Source: a virus
Direction: 5' to 3' (one strand)
Virus record (IMG/VR): IMGVR_UViG_3300031706_000024
Span: 1-30,766 of that record
DNA length: 30,766 nucleotides
Shown here: positions 28,841 through 30,766 of the stretch, piece by piece
Numbering within the stretch: the first letter of the stretch is position 1
How the letters are laid out: each line of letters starts with the position of its first letter
Program-made: the position numbers and the translations under genes
Notes under the pieces: generated by a model
Databases searched by the model: none
Told to the model about the DNA's origin: nothing
What the model saw: only the letters and a program-made list of their open reading frames with translations

Positions 28841-30766
28841 ATGCCTCAGGGTGAAATCGAAAAAAATCTGTCGCTTTTCATTAAGAATCAGTTCCCCGCT
28901 ATTTACAGGGAAGATGGACCTGAGCTTGTTAAATTAGTTGAAGAGTATTATAAGTGGTCTGAAACCCAAGAGAATCAGCATATCTATCAGTCAAGACGTT
29001 TATTTGAAACGAGAGATATTGATAGTACACTTAATAGTATGCTTATCTTTTTTAAGAAAAAGTTCCTTGCTGATCTTCCACTAAAAGCCGACATCATTAA
29101 GTTTGTTGTTAAAAATATACTTGACTTATATCGAGCAAAAGGTACTGCTCGAGGTATTGAGTTATTCTTTGCTATATTTTATCAAGAGTTTGAAATTGAA
29201 ATTTTATACCCTGCCAAAAAGATGCAAAAGGTATCTGACTCTGAATGGAAGCAAGGCACTTATCTACAGATGTTTCCAAACAATAACTTCTTTACTTCAA
29301 AAACTGGAAAAGAATATCAGTATCTTGATTTATTAGCTCGTAACATTGAAGGTTCGGTAACTGGTGCAAAGGCATCTGTAAGATCAATTAACTTCTTTAT
29401 TCTAAATGGTATTAAAACACCAGTGATATATCTTGATGGTATTCAAGGTACATTTAATAAGTATGAAGATATTCTTTGTAATGTAAACGGCGAAGTAGTA
29501 CAGTTTGGTAAAACAAATGGATCTCTTTCAAAGTTTACTATTGTTGATAAATCAGGTGTAGGAGCAAAAAGAAAGAATCTCTCAGGTAGAGAAATTGGCG
29601 AAGTTCTTAATGTACATCAGAAAGATGGCAATGCTGGTAAAGCAATTGTTACAGCAGTTACCGATACAGCCTCAGGCCAAATTAAATATGATTTAGTAAA
29701 TGGTGGTTATGGGTATACGATTGATAATACAAGATTACTTGTTTCAGACCAATCTATTATTCTTGATAACAGTGAGTTCGGCTATGATCAAGAATTTGTT
29801 GTGGGTGAAACATTACAAGATGCGGGAGGTCGTACTGGTATCGTTATCGGACAAAGTTTATCTTCAATAGGAGTTAAGCTTGACACAGCATTCGCTAATA
29901 CTGGATTCGCTGATAATACCACGGTTACAACAGTCAGGCCAAATATTATCGTTGGTGGTGTGTCTACTCCTGTATCTCAATTATCAATTAACTTAGCCCT
30001 TGTAGCAAATCAATTAGTATCAGTGAATGGTTCTTCTCCTGGTCCGCTTTATCCTGATACGTCAAATGTTGAAGATGTAATAGTTTCATCTATTACCGAT
30101 GCGTCTATTGCTTCAATTATTACTGATGTCATATCGCCATTCTTACCAATACAATTACATCAAACTGATATTGGTCCAGCTGTGACTGGTGATCCAAACG
30201 TAAGTGATTATAATAGTGGCGCAACTAATATGACGGGCACTACCGTTGCTCCAAATATTTACACAGTATTATCAGACGCCTTTGATATTCAAGATTTAAC
30301 AATTGGTTCTATTGTAGGATTTGATAATATTAATCCTGGTTCCGATTACCAGAATGATGTATTTGCGATTGCGCAAGATTCGTTACTTAAAAATATAGAT
30401 CGCAAGAATCAAATTGTTTTATTTACTGATGCTGGTGACGCAGGTTCGTTCTCTGTAAAAGATAGAATAAGCGGTGCAACTTCTGGTATAAATGGTGTCG
30501 TAACAGATGTTAATCAACAAGATGGATTTATTACTATTACTCCATTTAATATTGATGGATTAAACAGAAACGAAAACATTACATTTGAGAATGCACCAAC
30601 TCAGATAAAAAATGTTTTAAGTATATCAACTGATTTCGCAGGAACCGGAAGATTTGGTGATAATGCAATTGTTGAACCAGAAACAGAATTTGCCGTAGGA
30701 AAGATTTCAGAAGTAAATATATTAAATTCTGGTTTTGGTTATTGGGAATACGAAGTAGACGAATCA
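28841..30766 (+). CDS. 7: gp7-like baseplate wedge protein, partial (runs off the window)
   Basis: 642 codons are open to the right edge with no stop. The start NLSLFIKNQFPAIYREDGPE, LVKLVEEYYKWSE and the helix IVKFVVKN-type region (residues about 85-110, AKGTARGIELFFAIF) are typical of the large gp7-like protein of marine T4-like phages. Later parts repeat a GxGY theme (VNGGYGYTIDN near 290, NPGSDYQND near 505, NSGFGYWEY at the end), suggesting beta-rich repeats. The start at 28841 has SD AGAGAG. The full protein is probably far longer than T4 gp7 (1032 residues); the name is by position and N-terminal pattern. Confidence 0.8.
   Translation, partial: MPQGEIEKNLSLFIKNQFPAIYREDGPELVKLVEEYYKWSETQENQHIYQSRRLFETRDIDSTLNSMLIFFKKKFLADLPLKADIIKFVVKNILDLYRAKGTARGIELFFAIFYQEFEIEILYPAKKMQKVSDSEWKQGTYLQMFPNNNFFTSKTGKEYQYLDLLARNIEGSVTGAKASVRSINFFILNGIKTPVIYLDGIQGTFNKYEDILCNVNGEVVQFGKTNGSLSKFTIVDKSGVGAKRKNLSGREIGEVLNVHQKDGNAGKAIVTAVTDTASGQIKYDLVNGGYGYTIDNTRLLVSDQSIILDNSEFGYDQEFVVGETLQDAGGRTGIVIGQSLSSIGVKLDTAFANTGFADNTTVTTVRPNIIVGGVSTPVSQLSINLALVANQLVSVNGSSPGPLYPDTSNVEDVIVSSITDASIASIITDVISPFLPIQLHQTDIGPAVTGDPNVSDYNSGATNMTGTTVAPNIYTVLSDAFDIQDLTIGSIVGFDNINPGSDYQNDVFAIAQDSLLKNIDRKNQIVLFTDAGDAGSFSVKDRISGATSGINGVVTDVNQQDGFITITPFNIDGLNRNENITFENAPTQIKNVLSISTDFAGTGRFGDNAIVEPETEFAVGKISEVNILNSGFGYWEYEVDES

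Noticed and set aside
29103-29336. 77-codon plus-strand frame inside the gp7-like gene
   Set aside because: It is out of frame with a clear long gene open to the window end, and has no SD.
1-30766. CRISPR arrays, insertion sequences, integrase or attachment sites
   Set aside because: No regularly spaced repeats, transposase or recombinase motifs were found. The gene set is that of a lytic T4-type phage.

Overview
The window is a 30.8 kb segment of an AT-rich T4-type myovirus genome. The core T4 replication genes (43, 45, 44, 62, regA, dexA) and baseplate/tail genes (4, 54, 26, 48, 53, 27, 5, 25, 6, 7) are recognisable by eye. The order 45-44-62-regA-hsp20, a lysozyme-free gp5 and a very long gp7-like protein are typical of marine and other distant T4 relatives rather than of T4 itself. 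There are no photosynthesis genes, and a dCMP hydroxymethylase is present, so it is probably not a cyanophage. The host cannot be read from the sequence; the strong sigma70-type promoters suggest a bacterium with an ordinary housekeeping sigma factor.

Layout. 1-2.2 kb (+): the C-terminal part of DNA polymerase, then a coupled cluster of an Sm-like protein, glutaredoxin, a MazG-like pyrophosphohydrolase and a small conserved protein. 2.2-2.4 kb: a folded leader that hides the ribosome binding site of a 29-residue basic peptide. 2.4-3.6 kb: small early genes, one with a PD-(D/E)XK-like motif. 3.6-5.4 kb: an operon of Nmad1/DUF1599-like, DsbA-like, dCMP hydroxymethylase and dCMP deaminase genes. 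5.4-9.6 kb: an operon of a small membrane protein, a HAD-kinase fusion, a TagD-like cytidylyltransferase, a GT-B glycosyltransferase and a C5-cytosine methyltransferase. 9.6-11.2 kb: DexA and a GT-A-like glycosyltransferase. 11.2-14.3 kb: clamp, clamp loader and RegA. 14.3-15.5 kb: Hsp20 and peroxiredoxin, closed by a clear intrinsic terminator. 15.5-20.1 kb (-): gp4, an unknown virion or assembly protein, gp54-like, gp26 and a tape-measure-like protein. 20.2 kb to the end (+): gp48, gp53, an unknown, gp27, gp5, an M15-peptidase-bearing hub protein, gp25, gp6 and a gp7-like protein that runs off the window.

How it works together. Eight nearly identical TTGACA-17 bp-TATAAT promoters feed the early and replication genes. 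TATAAATA late promoters lie before regA, hsp20 and the gp48 operon. The 3.6-9.6 kb block reads as a DNA-modification factory. It would make hydroxymethyl-dCMP, remove competing dC nucleotides, make a nucleotide-activated small molecule or sugar, and transfer it to DNA. The polymerase, the GT-B transferase and the C5-methyltransferase share the same kind of C-terminal tail (LDDFFS, LEDFFG, LAEFFA), the kind that docks on the gp45 clamp. This suggests modification is coupled to the replication fork.

Other main discoveries are a ROSE-like RNA thermometer candidate before hsp20, a three-way-junction leader before the 29-residue peptide, and a T TTT TTT -1 frameshift site at the end of gp26. That frameshift would add a 58-residue extension just before the tape-measure gene, the classic tail-assembly-chaperone arrangement.
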